Source: CATOSD01 sp965203135
GTDB taxonomy: Bacteria; Chloroflexota; Dehalococcoidia; Lucifugimonadales; CATOSD01
DNA length: 64,000 nucleotides
Assembly (NCBI GenBank): GCA_965203135.1
Contig: CBDBBO010000002.1
Location: forward strand, 124,001-188,000
Direction of reading: 5' to 3'
Position numbers and translations under genes: made by a program. The notes below the pieces were generated by a model. That model was given only the letters and a program-made list of their open reading frames with translations. It was not told where the DNA came from and made no database searches. Positions 25,796 to 34,874 of the stretch are shown here, piece by piece; the stretch's first letter is position 1; each line of letters starts with the position of its first letter.

Positions 25796-28339
25796 TCACG
25801 CGGATGTCTCCAGGACTTCGGCGGCGACGAGGTCGCCGATTTCGTCGTCGGTGAGGCCCACGAACTCCTTCAGAATGAGCTCGTTGTGCTCGCCTATCAG
25901 GGCGTGGGGCATTCGGAGCGCCCCCGGCGTGTCGGACAGGTCGAACTGGAGGCCGTCGTAGGGCATCGGGCCGCACTCGGTGTGATCGAGCCACTGGAAA
26001 TGTCCCCTGTGCTGTAGCTGGGGATCCTGCCAGAGGTCGGCCTGGCTCTGCACGGCTCCGGCGGGGACTCCCGCGGCCTGGAGCAGGCGCATCAGCTCCT
26101 GCGCGCCGTAGCCCTTCGTCCACTCGCCTATGAGGGCGTCCAGCTCGGCGTCGTTCGCCCGGCGAGACTCGAAGGTGGCGAAGCGCTCGTCGCGGGTCCA
26201 CGTGGGATTGCCCATGGCGTCGCACAGCGCGAGCCACTCGGCGTGCGTGGTGACGGCGATGGCGCACCAGGATTCGCCGGGCCCGGTCAGCTCGCGGACC
26301 TCGTCCTGGCAGGGGTAGACGCCGTGGGGGGCGAACGACTCGTCCCTGTTTCCGTCGCGCGCCATCTCGTTGCCCGTCAGCAGGTAGTCCATGATCACGG
26401 GCGCCTTGTAGTGTGCGGCACCTTCGTACTGCGAGAGGTCGATGTGCTGGCCTTTGCCGGTGCGCCGCCTGTACTCCAGCGCGGCGGCGATGGCGGAGAA
26501 GCCGTTGGGCGGGTTCACGAAGTCTGAGTACGCGCCGTAGGGCGTCACGGGGTCGCGGTCGGACCAGCCGGTGATCTGGTAGTAGCCGGCCATGGAGGAC
26601 GACAACTGACCGTATCCGGGATACATGGCGTGGGGCCCGGTCTGGCCCTGCTGGCAGGTGCTGAAGTAGATGACGTCGGGCCTCATCTTGCGGACGCTCT
26701 CGTAGTCCAGGCCCCAGTTTCGCATGGCTTTGGGGGTGAAGCTTTCGGCGATAACGTCGGGCTGCCACTCGGAGATGAGTCGCTTTATCAGCGCCACACC
26801 CTCCGGCTTGGCGAGGTTAACGCCGAGGCCGAGCTTGCTGGTGTTGAAATTGGCGGGGAACTGGCTGCGGTTGATGCCGGGAATGCCGTCCTTGAACGGC
26901 GGGCCGGAGCGCAGCCCGTCCGGTCGGCTCACGGACTCGACGTGGACGACGTCCGCGCCGTGGTCGCCGAGGTACTTTATGGTCACGGGACCGACGCCGA
27001 TCCAGGTGAAGTCAAGCACGCGCAGGCCATCGAAGGGCATCTTCGCCTCGGACGTACCTGCCGTGGCAGGGCGCGGCGCGCGCGGGGACGGCGCGGAGCC
27101 GAGGGGACCCAGAATCTCGGCGTTGTGCTCGCCGATGAGCGGGGCGCGCCGCCTGATGGTCATCGGGGACTCACCGAGCTTGAGGTACGGCCCCAGGTAC
27201 GTGAGCGACTCTTCGAGCTCGGGGTGGTTGAGGGTGTGCCAGAAGTCGCGGGACCTGAGCTGGGGGTCCTCGTACATGTCCTTGGAAGTGTTGCAGGGCG
27301 CCAGCAGGAACCGGTGACTCAGGGCGCGGTCGTACAGTTCGGCCTTGGTCTTGGTGAGGATGAAGTCGTCGAGCGCCCCGTAGACCGCCTCGACTTCTCT
27401 CGCGCCCTCATCGCCGAGGGCGAGCAGTTCGTCCATTTCCCAGGTCGTCCAGTCCCGGCCCCGCATGAACTCGGGGCAAACGCCCTCCTCCTCCATCCAG
27501 TCGGTCAGGGGAATCATGGAGGAGCGGGCACGCCGGCCGCCGCTGATCATCGACGTGACGAAGCCGTCCTTGCACCTGTGGACGGCGCGGAGCTTGAGGC
27601 GCGGGCCGTCCACGCGCGGCAGGCGACGGTAGGCGCCTGCGCGCTCCATGTTGGTCTTGTGCAGCATGGGGAGCGTGGATATGTTCATCAGAGTCCATAT
27701 GATGGCGACTTGGTTGGACACGTCGGCGCGCTGGCCCCGCCCGCCGTTGTTCTGCCTGTGCCACAGCGCGGCCAACGTTGCTGCGGCGGCCTGAGCGCCG
27801 CCGTGGAAATCGGCCTGGGGGAAGGTTATGCGGACGGGCGGGCGGTCGTCGTCGCCGCTGGCGTACTGCATCCCACCCATCGACCACACCACGATGTCGG
27901 TGGCCTTGTAGTCGGCGTGTGGTCCGGTGCGGCCAAAGGGAGTGACCGAGGTGTAGATGAGGCCGGGGTTGCGCTCGCTCAGCGCCTCGTAGCCCAGACC
28001 AAGTCCGTCCATGTAGCCGGGCGCGAACGACTCGAGCACGACGTCGGCGGTGTCCGCCAGGCGCTGGAAGGCGCGGAGGCCGTCGGCGCTCTCCAGGTCG
28101 AGGGTGACGCCTCGCTTGTTGACGCAGTACGCGAACCAGAAGAGGCTGCGTTCGGGGTGGCGCTGGCCGCGGTAGAAGGGGCCGCGCATCCGGGTGGGAC
28201 TGCCGCCGGGCGGCTCGACCTTGATTACGTCGGCGCCGAGGTCGGCGAGCAGCTTGCCGCACCAGTTTACGCCGCCCTCCGTGAGGTCGAGGACGCGGTA
28301 TGGACCGAGGGCCGTGTTGTCGGATTTGTTGTCGGGCAT
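25796..28339 (-). CDS. Tandem (double-domain) CaiB/BaiF CoA-transferase
   Basis: An 847-aa protein made of two complete family III CoA-transferase units. Unit 1, residues ~5-420, starts LGPYRVLDLTEGGVNWCG and has LGADVIKVEPPGGS. Unit 2, residues ~440-845, starts FDGLRVLDFTWIGVGPV and has HGADVVHVES. A short Pro/Ala-rich linker joins them (SPRAPRPATAGTSEA). Single-unit enzymes (~400 aa) work as interlocked dimers, so the fusion may make a pseudo-dimer with two different active sites. No frameshift or stop lies between the units. It lies 37 bp upstream of the single-unit paralogue, on the same strand. Confidence 0.92.
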   Translation of the reverse strand: MPDNKSDNTALGPYRVLDLTEGGVNWCGKLLADLGADVIKVEPPGGSPTRMRGPFYRGQRHPERSLFWFAYCVNKRGVTLDLESADGLRAFQRLADTADVVLESFAPGYMDGLGLGYEALSERNPGLIYTSVTPFGRTGPHADYKATDIVVWSMGGMQYASGDDDRPPVRITFPQADFHGGAQAAAATLAALWHRQNNGGRGQRADVSNQVAIIWTLMNISTLPMLHKTNMERAGAYRRLPRVDGPRLKLRAVHRCKDGFVTSMISGGRRARSSMIPLTDWMEEEGVCPEFMRGRDWTTWEMDELLALGDEGAREVEAVYGALDDFILTKTKAELYDRALSHRFLLAPCNTSKDMYEDPQLRSRDFWHTLNHPELEESLTYLGPYLKLGESPMTIRRRAPLIGEHNAEILGPLGSAPSPRAPRPATAGTSEAKMPFDGLRVLDFTWIGVGPVTIKYLGDHGADVVHVESVSRPDGLRSGPPFKDGIPGINRSQFPANFNTSKLGLGVNLAKPEGVALIKRLISEWQPDVIAESFTPKAMRNWGLDYESVRKMRPDVIYFSTCQQGQTGPHAMYPGYGQLSSSMAGYYQITGWSDRDPVTPYGAYSDFVNPPNGFSAIAAALEYRRRTGKGQHIDLSQYEGAAHYKAPVIMDYLLTGNEMARDGNRDESFAPHGVYPCQDEVRELTGPGESWCAIAVTTHAEWLALCDAMGNPTWTRDERFATFESRRANDAELDALIGEWTKGYGAQELMRLLQAAGVPAGAVQSQADLWQDPQLQHRGHFQWLDHTECGPMPYDGLQFDLSDTPGALRMPHALIGEHNELILKEFVGLTDDEIGDLVAAEVLETSA

Positions 28340-28385
28340 TGCGTTCGTCTCACGCTTCCGTCATCTCAGGGGTTGCCCTTGGGCG

Positions 28386-28430
28386 TCACCCCCATCCTGA
28401 CCTTCCCCCATCAAGGTGGAAGGGACAACT
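28386..28430. repeat. Dispersed palindromic repeat, CCTTCCCCC type
   Basis: CACCCCCATCCTGACCTTCC is shared exactly with 24489-24530. The hairpin arms CCTTCCCCC and GGTGGAAGG carry one mismatch around ATCAA. It fills part of the 121-bp gap between the acyl-CoA dehydrogenase and the double CoA-transferase, both on the minus strand, so it is not simply a convergent terminator. Confidence 0.6.
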
Positions 28431-28460
28431 TGGAGGCCGGTTGCTCGCACAGCTCGCCTA

Positions 28461-29648
28461 TCACGCCCGGGGCAGGCTCAGGCCGCGGGTCGCGATGATG
28501 TTGCGCTGTATCTCGGAGGTGCCCGCCGCGATGGTGCTGGACACGCTGGACAGGCTCAGCCGCTGGATGTGGCCTTCCAGCGGCGCCCACCTGGAGCCTG
28601 CGGCAAGCTGGCCCGCGAGGCCCAGCATCTCCATGCCGGTGTCGGCGACGCGCTGGGTCAGCTCGGTGCCGAACAGCTTGGACATCGAGGCTTCGGCGTT
28701 GGGCACCATGCCCTGGCTCTGCATCCAGGCGACGCGGTAGGACATGCCGCGGGAGATCTCGGCCTCCAGCGACCGCTGGGCCAGCTTGGCGCGCACGATA
28801 GGGTCCTCGGCCAGCGGGTGGCCGTTGCGCTCGGCCTGCCTCGCGTACTCGGCCAGCGCCTCTAGGGTGCGGCGCGCGGTGGCCGAGTAGCCGACGCCGG
28901 AGCGCTCGAAGTCGAGTGCGACGGCGAGCGTGTACCAGCCGCGGTTCTCCTCGCCGACGAGGTTGCGCTTGGGAACCCGCACGTTGTCGAAGAACACCTC
29001 GTTGAACTCGTGGGAGCCGGCCATGTTGTAGATGGGCCTGACGGTAACACCGGGCGTCTTCATGTCGAGCAGGAAGAGGCTTATGCCGCGGTGCTTGGGG
29101 GCGTCGTTGTCGGTGCGGGCGGCGAGCCAGCCCCAGTCCGCGATGTGACCGGCGCTGGTCCATATCTTGGAGCCGTTCACCACGTAGTCGTCCCCGTCGC
29201 GCACGGCCTGGGTCTGGAGTGAGGCGAGGTCGGAGCCTGAGCCGGGTTCGCTGTAGAGGGTACACCAGTAGCGCTCGGCCCGGGCCATGGGGGGCAGGTG
29301 CTCGTGCTTCTGCTCCTCGGTGCCCGCCAGCATGAGCGTGGGACCTACCCAGCTAATCGCGCCGACACCGAGGTCGGTGCCGGGCACGTTGCGGTAGGTC
29401 ATCTCCTCGCGGTAGATAAGCTGCTCCATGTGGGAGCGGTCCTGTCCGCCGTACTCTTCGGGCCAGGCGAGGGTGAGCCAGCCCTTGCCGGCGAGCTTGG
29501 AGGACATCTCCTTGGTGAAAGGGAAGTTACTTTCGGAGAAGGGACTGGTCTGCGAGAGGGCGTCCCAGTCGTCGGGGAGCTCGCTGTCGAGGAAGTCGAG
29601 GAGTTCGCCCCGAAACGCCTCTTCGGCCTCGCCGAAACGGAAGTCCAT
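28461..29648 (-). CDS. Acyl-CoA dehydrogenase
   Basis: A 395-aa flavoprotein that introduces a 2,3-double bond into acyl-CoA esters and passes electrons to ETF. The three ACAD regions are visible: a helical N-terminus, the middle beta domain with CTLYSEPGSGSDLASLQT and GSKIWTSAGHIADW, and the C-terminal helices ending IAAGTSEIQRNIIATRGL. AGGAGG precedes ATG 29648. It is the first gene of a run with the CoA-transferases, which could supply its CoA ester substrate. Chain-length or branched specificity cannot be read here. Confidence 0.93.
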   Translation of the reverse strand: MDFRFGEAEEAFRGELLDFLDSELPDDWDALSQTSPFSESNFPFTKEMSSKLAGKGWLTLAWPEEYGGQDRSHMEQLIYREEMTYRNVPGTDLGVGAISWVGPTLMLAGTEEQKHEHLPPMARAERYWCTLYSEPGSGSDLASLQTQAVRDGDDYVVNGSKIWTSAGHIADWGWLAARTDNDAPKHRGISLFLLDMKTPGVTVRPIYNMAGSHEFNEVFFDNVRVPKRNLVGEENRGWYTLAVALDFERSGVGYSATARRTLEALAEYARQAERNGHPLAEDPIVRAKLAQRSLEAEISRGMSYRVAWMQSQGMVPNAEASMSKLFGTELTQRVADTGMEMLGLAGQLAAGSRWAPLEGHIQRLSLSSVSSTIAAGTSEIQRNIIATRGLSLPRA

Positions 29649-29758
29649 GGCCGGCCTCCTGCGGGATGCGATACGTGGGGGCCGCGGCGCGTGCGGCTGT
29701 TGGGGGTAAGTCTAGGCAGGGGACGTTAGACTGTCAAGGAAAGGATAGGGCGGCGGGG

Positions 29759-31006
29759 TTACACGCGCACCGGCAGCGAGCTGAGGCCCCGCAGCACTAT
29801 CTGGCGGCGGCGGTAAGGCGTGCCGGCGAGGCGGACGCCTGGGAAGCGTTCGAGAAGCTTGCCGAAAATGATCTCCGCCTCCATGCGGGCGAGCGGCGCA
29901 CCGAGGCAGTGGTGGATGCCACGCCCAAAGGCGAGATGCGGGTTTCGCTCGCGGGACAGGTCCAGCACGTCTGGGTCGTCGAAGACCTCGGGGTCGCGGT
30001 TGGCCGCTCCTAGCAGGAGCATCAGGTACTGTCCGCGTTCCATCGGCACACCCGCGATTTCGGTGTCCTCCCTGACGCTGCGGCCGTCTATCTGGACGGG
30101 GCTGTCGTAGCGCAGCAGCTCTTCGACGGCCGGACCGACTAGGTCGGGGTTCCGCCTCAGCAGGTTCAACTGCTCAGGGTTGCGGAGAAGGGCTAGCATG
30201 CCGTTGCCGACGAGGTTGCGGGTAGTTTCGTTGCCGGCGACGAGCAGTAGCACGAGCATGAGCTGCAGCTCCTCGTGCGACAGGCTGTCGCCCTCGTCCT
30301 CGATCTGGGTAAGCACGCTGATCAGGTCGTCTCCCGGGTCGGCGCGGCGGCGCTGTGCGAGGTCGCTGAAGTAGTTCCGCAGCCTCTCGAGCGTGTCCAT
30401 GGTGCTGGCGACCCTTCGTTCGTCCAGGAGCGGCTCGATGGAGAGCGAGGCGTCGTTGGACCATTCCCGGAACGGCTCGCGGTCCTCCGTCGGCACGCCC
30501 AGCATCTCGCAAATGACCGCGACGGGCAGCGGGTAGGCGATGGCGTCGATGACGTCGAACGAGTCCTCTCCGTGGAGCCGGTCCAGAAGGTCGTCTGCGA
30601 TTCTCTCGACGCGGGGACGCAGGGCGCGCACTGCGCGCGGGGTGAATGCCTTGCTCACCAGCGACCGTAGCCGTGTGTGGTCGGGCGGATCGCGGTACAA
30701 CATGCTGCGCGGCTCATCCGCGTCGAAGCGCAGGTTGGCGTCCTGCGTGGAAACGCGGTCGTTTCCGAACCGGCGGTGGTCGCGCAAAATCGCGTCGATG
30801 TCCTCGTGGCGTGAGAGGATCCAGCCCTTGATCAGCCGGCTGCGGTGCACCGGGTCTTTAACCTGAAGCCTGCGGTAGATGGGGTAGGGGTCCGACAGCA
30901 GGCGGCGGGAAAAGAAATCGAACGCGACGCCGGACTCGAACCGTTCGCGGGCCATGAGCGCCTGCACGACGCCAAAGAGGAACGCTGACCTGAGTAGGCG
31001 CTTCAT
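29759..31006 (-). CDS. Cytochrome P450
   Basis: A 415-aa bacterial class P450 without a membrane anchor. Key features are the I-helix oxygen motif AGNETT (257-262), the K-helix ExxR (Glu296, Arg299) and the heme loop FGRGIHHCLG with ligand Cys368. Electron donors (ferredoxin and reductase) are not in the window. It is the last gene of a run PAC2, MoxR ATPase, P450, with 19 bp to the ATPase, and AAAGG precedes ATG 31006. It probably hydroxylates a hydrophobic substrate; the identity is unknown. Confidence 0.95.
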   Translation of the reverse strand: MKRLLRSAFLFGVVQALMARERFESGVAFDFFSRRLLSDPYPIYRRLQVKDPVHRSRLIKGWILSRHEDIDAILRDHRRFGNDRVSTQDANLRFDADEPRSMLYRDPPDHTRLRSLVSKAFTPRAVRALRPRVERIADDLLDRLHGEDSFDVIDAIAYPLPVAVICEMLGVPTEDREPFREWSNDASLSIEPLLDERRVASTMDTLERLRNYFSDLAQRRRADPGDDLISVLTQIEDEGDSLSHEELQLMLVLLLVAGNETTRNLVGNGMLALLRNPEQLNLLRRNPDLVGPAVEELLRYDSPVQIDGRSVREDTEIAGVPMERGQYLMLLLGAANRDPEVFDDPDVLDLSRERNPHLAFGRGIHHCLGAPLARMEAEIIFGKLLERFPGVRLAGTPYRRRQIVLRGLSSLPVRV

Positions 31007-31025
31007 GGCATGCCTTTAAGCAGGG

Positions 31026-31925
31026 CTACGCGCCCATCCGGCTGAAGATGAGGTCTATCGTCTCGCGCCGGAAGCGTTCCAGGTCGTCCGCGTCCTTGAT
31101 GATCGCGCCGAGCGTGCGGGCAATCGCGTCGCGGTCCAGGTGCTCCACGTGCAGCGCCACCATCGCCCGCGCCCAGTCCAGCGTCTCGGAGATGCCCGGC
31201 GTCTTCTCCAGGTCCTCCTCCCTGGCGCGCTCCACGAAGCGGCAGACCTGGCGCGCCAGCCGCTCCTCGATGCCCTGTACCTTGCGGCGGACGATTCGGA
31301 GCTCCTTGGCCAGGTCGGGGTAGTCGAGCCACAGGTACAGGCAGCGGCGGCGCAGCGCGTCGGACAGGTCGCGCGAGCGGTTGGAGGTGAGGATGACCAG
31401 CGGCCGGTGCGTGGCCTTGAGTGTGCCTATCTCGGGGATGGTCACCTGGAAATCGGACAGCACCTCCAGCAGAAACGCCTCGAACTCCTCGTCCGCGCGG
31501 TCCACCTCGTCGATGAGGAGCACCGGAGGCTTGTCGGGCTGCGTCAGCGCGGCGAGCAGCGGGCGTTCCAGCAGGAACTGGCGGCTGAAGATCTGCTGCT
31601 CCTGCTCGTCGACGCTGCGGCCCTCGCCCTCGTTCAGCCGGATGCGCAGCAGTTGCCTGGGGTAGTTCCACTCGTACAGGGCCGTGTTCACGTCCAGGCC
31701 CTCGTAGCACTGCAGGCGTATCAGGTTGGTGTCGAGCATCCGGGCCATGGCGATGGCGATCTCGGTCTTGCCGACGCCGGGCCGGCCCTCGACCAGCAGG
31801 GGGCGTTCTAGCTCGCGGGCGAGGTAGATGGAGGTGGCGATGGAGGGGTCCGCGACGTAGTCCTGGGCCGCCAGTCCGTCGAGCACGCGCTGGATGGGGT
31901 CGTCCGACGGGCCGGGCGGGTGCAT
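31026..31925 (-). CDS. MoxR/CoxD-type AAA+ ATPase
   Basis: A 299-aa AAA+ ATPase of the MoxR family. It has Walker A GRPGVGKT (47-54), Walker B VLLIDEVDRADEE, sensor 1 LTSNRSRDLSDALRRRC, and the YEWNYPRQLL insert typical of the CoxD subgroup. MoxR proteins usually act with a VWA-domain partner to mature metal enzymes. No VWA gene follows here; the next gene is a P450 and the preceding one a PAC2 protein. It may help assemble or insert a cofactor into an enzyme encoded elsewhere, or into the P450, which is speculative. ATG 31925 has only a weak ribosome site. Confidence 0.92.
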   Translation of the reverse strand: MHPPGPSDDPIQRVLDGLAAQDYVADPSIATSIYLARELERPLLVEGRPGVGKTEIAIAMARMLDTNLIRLQCYEGLDVNTALYEWNYPRQLLRIRLNEGEGRSVDEQEQQIFSRQFLLERPLLAALTQPDKPPVLLIDEVDRADEEFEAFLLEVLSDFQVTIPEIGTLKATHRPLVILTSNRSRDLSDALRRRCLYLWLDYPDLAKELRIVRRKVQGIEERLARQVCRFVERAREEDLEKTPGISETLDWARAMVALHVEHLDRDAIARTLGAIIKDADDLERFRRETIDLIFSRMGA

Positions 31926-31938
31926 CGTTCGGCGGTCC

Positions 31939-32892
31939 CTACTCCGACCGGTCGGTCAGCTCGTCGTCGTCCGGCTCGCCGTCGTCTTCCGGGACGTCGT
32001 CGCCGAGGCGCTCGGCGAGCTCGCTCAGGAAGCCCTCCACGCTGGGCGCGAGCGTGATGTCCTCGCCCTCGCCCTCGGAGCGGCGGGAGGGACCGGACTG
32101 GATGCGGTCGTAGTACTGCTCGAACTGGCGTATGAGCCTGCGGACCTCGTTGTTGTTCTGGATGGCGCTGTTGATCTCCTGGTACTGCTTGCGTCCGCGC
32201 TCGGGTCGAATGAGCGACTCGGGGAAGTCGTACATGGAGCAGAGCGCCTCCATGAGGCGGGACTTGCCCATGTGGTCCTCTTCGAGCTGGACGTACTGGG
32301 GCAGGTGCGCCATGAGGCTGGTGGACTCTATTTCGGCCTCTTCCAGAAGCGTGCTCACGAGGTTGACGATGCTGGTGGGGCCCTGGTAGGTGCTGCGGCG
32401 CATGGACACGAGGCCCTCTGTGCGAGAGGCCTTGTCGCTGTTCATGGTGCCGGTGACCAGCACCGGGCGGGTGTGCGGCACGGAGTCGTACATGCCCCCG
32501 ATCCGGCAGTGCTCCACCACGTTGAAGCGCCTGATGAACGCGGCAATCGCGTCGGCGTACTCCTCGCCGTTGGAGTGAGGCTCCCGGATGTGCAGGAACA
32601 TGTAGCTCTTGCCGGTCTCGTCGTGGTGGGCGTAGTTGACGATGGTGTTGGGGATGTTCAGCCTGCGCTTGCCCTCGACTATGCGCGTGCGGGGGCGGTA
32701 CCTCGTGAAGTCGAAGTAGGCGCCGGGGCGGGCGAGCCTGGCCAGCTCGCTCGCGCCCAGATGGCGCTCGAGGCTGGTGAGCACGAGAGTTCCCACGCGC
32801 CCCACGTTGATCCACGGGCGCAGGATGCTTATCGCGATTATGTCGCTATCTTCGGGCAGCGGCTCGATCGCATCGAATTCGCCAAGTCTCAT
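31939..32892 (-). CDS. PAC2 family protein
   Basis: A 317-aa protein of the PAC2 (proteasome assembly chaperone 2-like) superfamily. Shared segments include WINVGRVGTLVLTSLERHLG near the N-terminus, FLHIREPH, and TYQGPTSIVNLVSTLLEE. The C-terminal ~50 residues are acidic and probably disordered. Actinobacterial and archaeal homologues exist; their bacterial role is not settled. I prefer ATG 32892 (MRLGEF), with GGTGG six bases upstream, over the ATG at 32901. It is the first gene of an operon with the MoxR ATPase (13-bp gap) and the P450, behind a good sigma-70-like promoter. Confidence 0.85.
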   Translation of the reverse strand: MRLGEFDAIEPLPEDSDIIAISILRPWINVGRVGTLVLTSLERHLGASELARLARPGAYFDFTRYRPRTRIVEGKRRLNIPNTIVNYAHHDETGKSYMFLHIREPHSNGEEYADAIAAFIRRFNVVEHCRIGGMYDSVPHTRPVLVTGTMNSDKASRTEGLVSMRRSTYQGPTSIVNLVSTLLEEAEIESTSLMAHLPQYVQLEEDHMGKSRLMEALCSMYDFPESLIRPERGRKQYQEINSAIQNNNEVRRLIRQFEQYYDRIQSGPSRRSEGEGEDITLAPSVEGFLSELAERLGDDVPEDDGEPDDDELTDRSE

Positions 32893-32987
32893 ACATTCCA
32901 CCCAGGTCCCGTTCAGGCCGCGCGCGCAGTTTCTGGAATGCTGGGGCGCCGCGGCGTTGTGGCGGTTAGTGACCGCCTGTGAATGTT

Positions 32988-33016
32988 AGTGTATTGGCAC
33001 GTTCTGAGAGTGTCAA
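32988..33016 (-). promoter_or_regulatory. Sigma-70-type promoter for the PAC2-MoxR-P450 operon
   Basis: On the minus strand TTGACA (33016-33011) is separated by exactly 17 bases from TACACT (32993-32988), 4 of 6 matches to TATAAT. Transcription would begin about 90 bases before the PAC2 start. It lies in the 197-bp gap after the lipoprotein gene, so the operon can be expressed independently of it. Confidence 0.6.
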
Positions 33017-33089
33017 CAAGAAACACCCCACGACGCCTGTGTCAATCTGCCAGACGCTCCCCCCTACGGCTGCGCCGGAGTGGTCAGGC

Positions 33090-34814
33090 TCACCGGCTTG
33101 GCGCGGAGTCGGGCGCGGGCCCGATGCGCAGCATAAGCATGTCGTCCGCGCTCCAGGGCTTGTCGGCCACGGCCCAGGTGAGGGTACCCGCGGCGCTGTC
33201 CGCCGTGGCGTCATACGCCCTGAGCGCCAGGGCCGTTGACCCGTCCAGGGCAATGAACTCGAGCTGGTGGTCGCCCAGGGACGCGAACGGCGAGAGGGAC
33301 AGCACGACGGAGCCGCTCTGCCAGTTGAGGCCGGTGATGGTGGTGGTGGCGGCGGCTGTCGAGAACTCGGCCGGCTCGAGCACGCCGGTGGTGGTCGACG
33401 GGTCGACCGTGTGCCCTTCGCAGGGTACGAAGTGAACGTTCCTTTGGTTGAAGTATAACCTGTACACTCCTGCCGGAAGCGGACGTGTCGACAGTACTCG
33501 CTGAGAATATTGTATGGAGTCGGTCACGCCGTCACCCGAAGAGTCGTGGGGTATCGACTCGCCGAACTCGACACTGAACAGGTTCGCATCCCCCCCCCCC
33601 CCCCCGTCGAACCAAAGTTCGTCGCGTCTGCTCAGAAGACCACCCAATGCTAGCTGTTCGTATACCAAACTCAAGGTGGCCAGACCGGAGTCCAACTCTT
33701 GGTCGGGAATTCTGTAGAAATATCCTTCATCCCCTTTCTCGACCCTATAGCGATTTATACCCTCATACCGATATGTGTCCTCCACGCACTTCCTATACTC
33801 TTCGGAACCGTCTCCGGCGGCGAGCTTGGCGGTGACCTCCGCGATCCGTCCCTTCAGTTCACCTAGCGTTATCGTGGGGCCCTCCCCTGTCTCCGAGGGC
33901 ACATCCAGCAAAAAACGCTGCTGGTCGCCGATTGGCTGAGACGAGGTACCCAGTGCCGCCTCGGCCGGCAACCACAGCTTGTTGCTGCGGCTGGCTATGC
34001 TGTAGTAGTCGTCGAGAATGCCCCCGACATAGTGCTCCCCCGAAGGGTAGAAGCGTCCCGTCTGCTGCGTACTCGAGAGATACGTTTGGGAGTGTAGCAG
34101 GAAGATAATGGCCTCTCGGTCGTCCCACCGAGCGTCCCGCGCCGGGGCGATCGCTGGCAGCGCGCCCTCGGCATCCTGGCGTGTGTTAAAAATCTGGCCT
34201 GCGTTCCAGACTGCTACGATATCGCTGGCACCGCTGCCCTTCAGGTACTCGAGAACGCTGAGTCTGAATTCCAAGAGCGCCAAGTACTTCAGCCCACGGT
34301 ACGTGGGGCCGGACTCTACCGTTGAGGTAGCGGAGTTGAGCCGTACTCTGGCGATCAAGGGAGACGCGAGGATCCTCTGCTCGAGCGAACTGGGGCCAGT
34401 AAAGCCAATCGGTACCTGTGGCACCGTACTCAGCGGTGTTCCCGACCCCACTGGCGAAGGTGATGGCATTGCTGGAGGGGGTTCTGGCGCCACTGTCGCA
34501 GGGGCCGCCACGGCCGGAGCCGTGTCCGACACCACTGGCGGTGCTTCACCCTCAATCTCCGCGAAGCACATGCGCTCCTCAAGAGACGCAGTTGCCGCGC
34601 CCGCGTCCACGTGGGCTAAAGGAACTCGCTCCGGCGCCTCAACGATCATGGTGGTGGGAGTAGGGACAGGAATACCGTCCGGCGCGAAACGAACGGCTGT
34701 CGGTTGCGGCTGCTGTTGATGAGGCACCGCGTTCTCAGAGCCGCAAGCGAACGCGCCGAAGGCCAAAATAGTCAGGCAGAAAACACTTGCCCACTGCATC
34801 ATTCGCTCCTTCAC
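33090..34814 (-). CDS. Secreted lipoprotein with a homopolymer tract, paralogue A
   Basis: A 574-aa predicted lipoprotein: hydrophobic residues ~8-23 ending ACGSE (Cys24), then a long Pro/Thr/Ala-rich tether. The globular region includes LEYLKGSGASDIVAVW. The last ~100 residues are nearly the same as in the neighbouring paralogue (NWQSGSVVLSLSPFASLG, TADSAAGTLTWAVADKPWS) and look like a beta-sandwich adhesion or binding domain. A run of 16 G on the coding strand (33590-33605) encodes five glycines before this domain. A slip of one base would remove the shared C-terminus. The lipobox is imperfect at position -3. The function is unknown; the cell surface is the likely place. Confidence 0.8.
   Translation of the reverse strand: MKERMMQWASVFCLTILAFGAFACGSENAVPHQQQPQPTAVRFAPDGIPVPTPTTMIVEAPERVPLAHVDAGAATASLEERMCFAEIEGEAPPVVSDTAPAVAAPATVAPEPPPAMPSPSPVGSGTPLSTVPQVPIGFTGPSSLEQRILASPLIARVRLNSATSTVESGPTYRGLKYLALLEFRLSVLEYLKGSGASDIVAVWNAGQIFNTRQDAEGALPAIAPARDARWDDREAIIFLLHSQTYLSSTQQTGRFYPSGEHYVGGILDDYYSIASRSNKLWLPAEAALGTSSQPIGDQQRFLLDVPSETGEGPTITLGELKGRIAEVTAKLAAGDGSEEYRKCVEDTYRYEGINRYRVEKGDEGYFYRIPDQELDSGLATLSLVYEQLALGGLLSRRDELWFDGGGGGDANLFSVEFGESIPHDSSGDGVTDSIQYSQRVLSTRPLPAGVYRLYFNQRNVHFVPCEGHTVDPSTTTGVLEPAEFSTAAATTTITGLNWQSGSVVLSLSPFASLGDHQLEFIALDGSTALALRAYDATADSAAGTLTWAVADKPWSADDMLMLRIGPAPDSAPSR
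33590..33605. repeat. 16-base homopolymer (C on +, G on coding strand)
   Basis: An uninterrupted run of 16 C lies inside the lipoprotein gene. As written it keeps the frame (D-G-G-G-G-G-D). Runs of this length are classic slip-strand sites, but also frequent sequencing or assembly errors, so the exact length should not be trusted. Confidence 0.9.
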
Positions 34815-34874
34815 GGGCTGAGTTTAACGGTGGTCGCGCGTCACCTACTGACCGGCTTGGCAATGCCCCCGACC

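Noticed and set aside
26630..28498. 622-codon plus-strand open frame
   Set aside because: Antisense shadow of the double CoA-transferase, with no domain-like segments.
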